Positions 63,074-64,000 of a DNA stretch of 64,000 nucleotides are shown one piece after another. Below the pieces are notes generated by a model. It had not been told where the DNA came from, did no database searches, and worked only from the letters and a program-made list of their open reading frames with translations. Source of the DNA: Pseudanabaena mucicola str. Chao 1806 (lineage in GTDB: Bacteria; Cyanobacteriota; Cyanobacteriia; Pseudanabaenales; Pseudanabaenaceae); NCBI RefSeq assembly GCF_030323025.1, contig NZ_CP097329.1, positions 4,016,001 to 4,080,000 of the forward strand, given 5' to 3'. The position numbers and the translations under genes were made by a program. Position 1 is the stretch's first letter. Every line of letters begins with the position of its first letter.

Positions 63074-63736
63074 ATGACTCAAAAAATGAAACTACTCATA
63101 TTTGGAACTGGAACACTGGGAGAAATCGCAGGATACTACTTCAGTAATGATTCTTCATATGATCTGATTGGATTTGTTGATAGTGCTGATTTTGTGAACG
63201 ATAAAACGCTACTGATGGGGCTTCCTGTGATGAACTGGGATGATGCCTGTAAAAATTTTTCTAGTAATGATGTTCACTTCTTTGTAGCAATAGGCTATAG
63301 AAAAACCAACTCTGTCAGACAAAATCGTTATGAGCAAATCAAGGCTGCTGGATACACCTGTGCTTCTTATATTAGTAGTCGGGCGACTGTTTTAACTCAG
63401 GATATCGGTGAGAACTGTTTTATATTAGAAAATAATGTTTTGCAACCATTTACAGTGGTTGGCAATAACGTGACCATGTGGTCTGGGAATCACTTGGGGC
63501 ATCACTCTATCATTGAAGATAACGTGTTCATTGCCTCTCATGCAGTAATTTCTGGAAAGTGCAGGATAGGAGCTAATTCTTTTTTAGGAGTGAATTGTTG
63601 CCTGCATGATGGAGTTTCAATTGGTGAAAAGTCTGTTGTGGGTGCAGGTGCAATTGTTACTAGATCATGCGAGCGAAGAAGCATATTTTCTCCTGTGGCT
63701 ACTCAATCTAAAGTTATTGATCGTGACTTAATATAA
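63074..63736 (+). CDS. Sugar acyltransferase, PglD/NeuD-like
   Basis: A 220-aa protein: an N-terminal Rossmann-like domain (LLIFGTGTLGEIAG) and a C-terminal left-handed beta helix of hexapeptide repeats (IEDNVFIASHAVISGKCRIG) with the acyl-acceptor His in HLGHHSI. The PglD/NeuD group acetylates or formylates amino sugars at C4. Its position after the aminotransferase fits N-acylation of the new amino group. Confidence 0.88.
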   Translation: MTQKMKLLIFGTGTLGEIAGYYFSNDSSYDLIGFVDSADFVNDKTLLMGLPVMNWDDACKNFSSNDVHFFVAIGYRKTNSVRQNRYEQIKAAGYTCASYISSRATVLTQDIGENCFILENNVLQPFTVVGNNVTMWSGNHLGHHSIIEDNVFIASHAVISGKCRIGANSFLGVNCCLHDGVSIGEKSVVGAGAIVTRSCERRSIFSPVATQSKVIDRDLI

Positions 63737-63743
63737 GAAATTT

Positions 63744-64000
63744 ATGCTAAAGCTACCAAAGTGGGAAAAACAGGGGAAAATTTTCAGCAGAGAAAATGGC
63801 GATTTTTTTAAATCGCACGCGATGCGAGTCATTCCCTATCTCCGAAAAAATGGTGTTCTAAGACTATTTTTCTCTTCGAGATGTATCAATGATATGATGC
63901 ACCCAACCTATATTGACGTAAATCCAGAAAACCCTAAGGAAATCATTGGGATTTGTGAACATTCATTATTAAAAATAGGAAAACCTGGATTGTTTGATGA
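63744..64000 (+). CDS. Beta-propeller glycosidase-like protein, partial
   Basis: The first 85 codons of a gene that runs off the window, starting at ATG 63744, 5 bp after the preceding stop. RVIPYLRKNGVLRLFFSSRC and KIGKPGLFDD resemble the five-bladed propeller proteins (GH32/43-like) seen in surface polysaccharide clusters. Too little is visible to judge catalytic residues. Confidence 0.6.
   Translation, partial: MLKLPKWEKQGKIFSRENGDFFKSHAMRVIPYLRKNGVLRLFFSSRCINDMMHPTYIDVNPENPKEIIGICEHSLLKIGKPGLFD

Overview
The window looks like a chromosomal segment of a cyanobacterium, probably a thin filamentous form close to Pseudanabaena (the genus is an inference). The octamer GCGATCGC (HIP1, a cyanobacterial signature) recurs in most genes. 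Typical cyanobacterial families are present: a plant-like ATP synthase gamma subunit, a CRR7-like protein, a DevA-type ATPase, a FurA-like regulator, a CruA-like flavoprotein, and many Uma2 and DUF29 proteins. No tRNA, rRNA, CRISPR array or prophage was seen.

1-18 kb is mostly housekeeping: a Rieske oxygenase, a wrecked IS4/Tn5-type transposase, a two-RCK potassium-channel-like protein, purS-purQ-sixA, rpe, a PD-(D/E)XK protein, a PiT phosphate transporter, mreBCD, a Fur-family regulator, an rRNA methyltransferase and a TPR protein. 18-24 kb holds an M16 peptidase, then a small defence-like patch without HIP1 in its first two genes: an SMC/OLD-like ATPase, a DUF4276 (TOPRIM-like) partner broken by one in-frame stop, and a PIN toxin-antitoxin pair. 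A CruA-like flavoprotein follows.

24-49 kb contains two-component proteins, an ABC-F ATPase, thiG, the ATP synthase gamma gene, mltA, two glycosyltransferases, phzF, two paralogous lipoproteins, pyrC, a type II restriction-modification pair in tail-to-tail order, scpB, a CRR7-like gene, a HigBA pair preceded by a 12-bp tandem repeat, and an orphan devA.

49-54 kb is a decay zone. A pile-up of three short palindromic repeats abuts a pseG remnant. After Uma2 and DUF29 genes come an intact pseH-like acetyltransferase and a truncated pseI start, so a pseudaminic-acid-type pathway has been lost here. A frameshifted nucleotidyltransferase that has lost an active-site Asp lies next to it. 54-64 kb is an O-antigen or exopolysaccharide operon on the + strand: a Wzt-type ATPase, CDP-glucose synthesis and dehydration (rfbF, rfbG), a C-methyltransferase, a 3,5-epimerase, a DegT aminotransferase, a methyltransferase, a PglD/NeuD-like acyltransferase and the start of a beta-propeller-like protein. 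Two Uma2 genes sit inside this operon.

Intergenic DNA is rich in short palindromes. One class is centred on the heptamer GCGAAGC (at least six copies with 14-26 bp stems). Several MITE-like elements of about 85-112 bp with terminal inverted repeats occur in more than one copy. These repeats are the most unusual non-coding content of the window.
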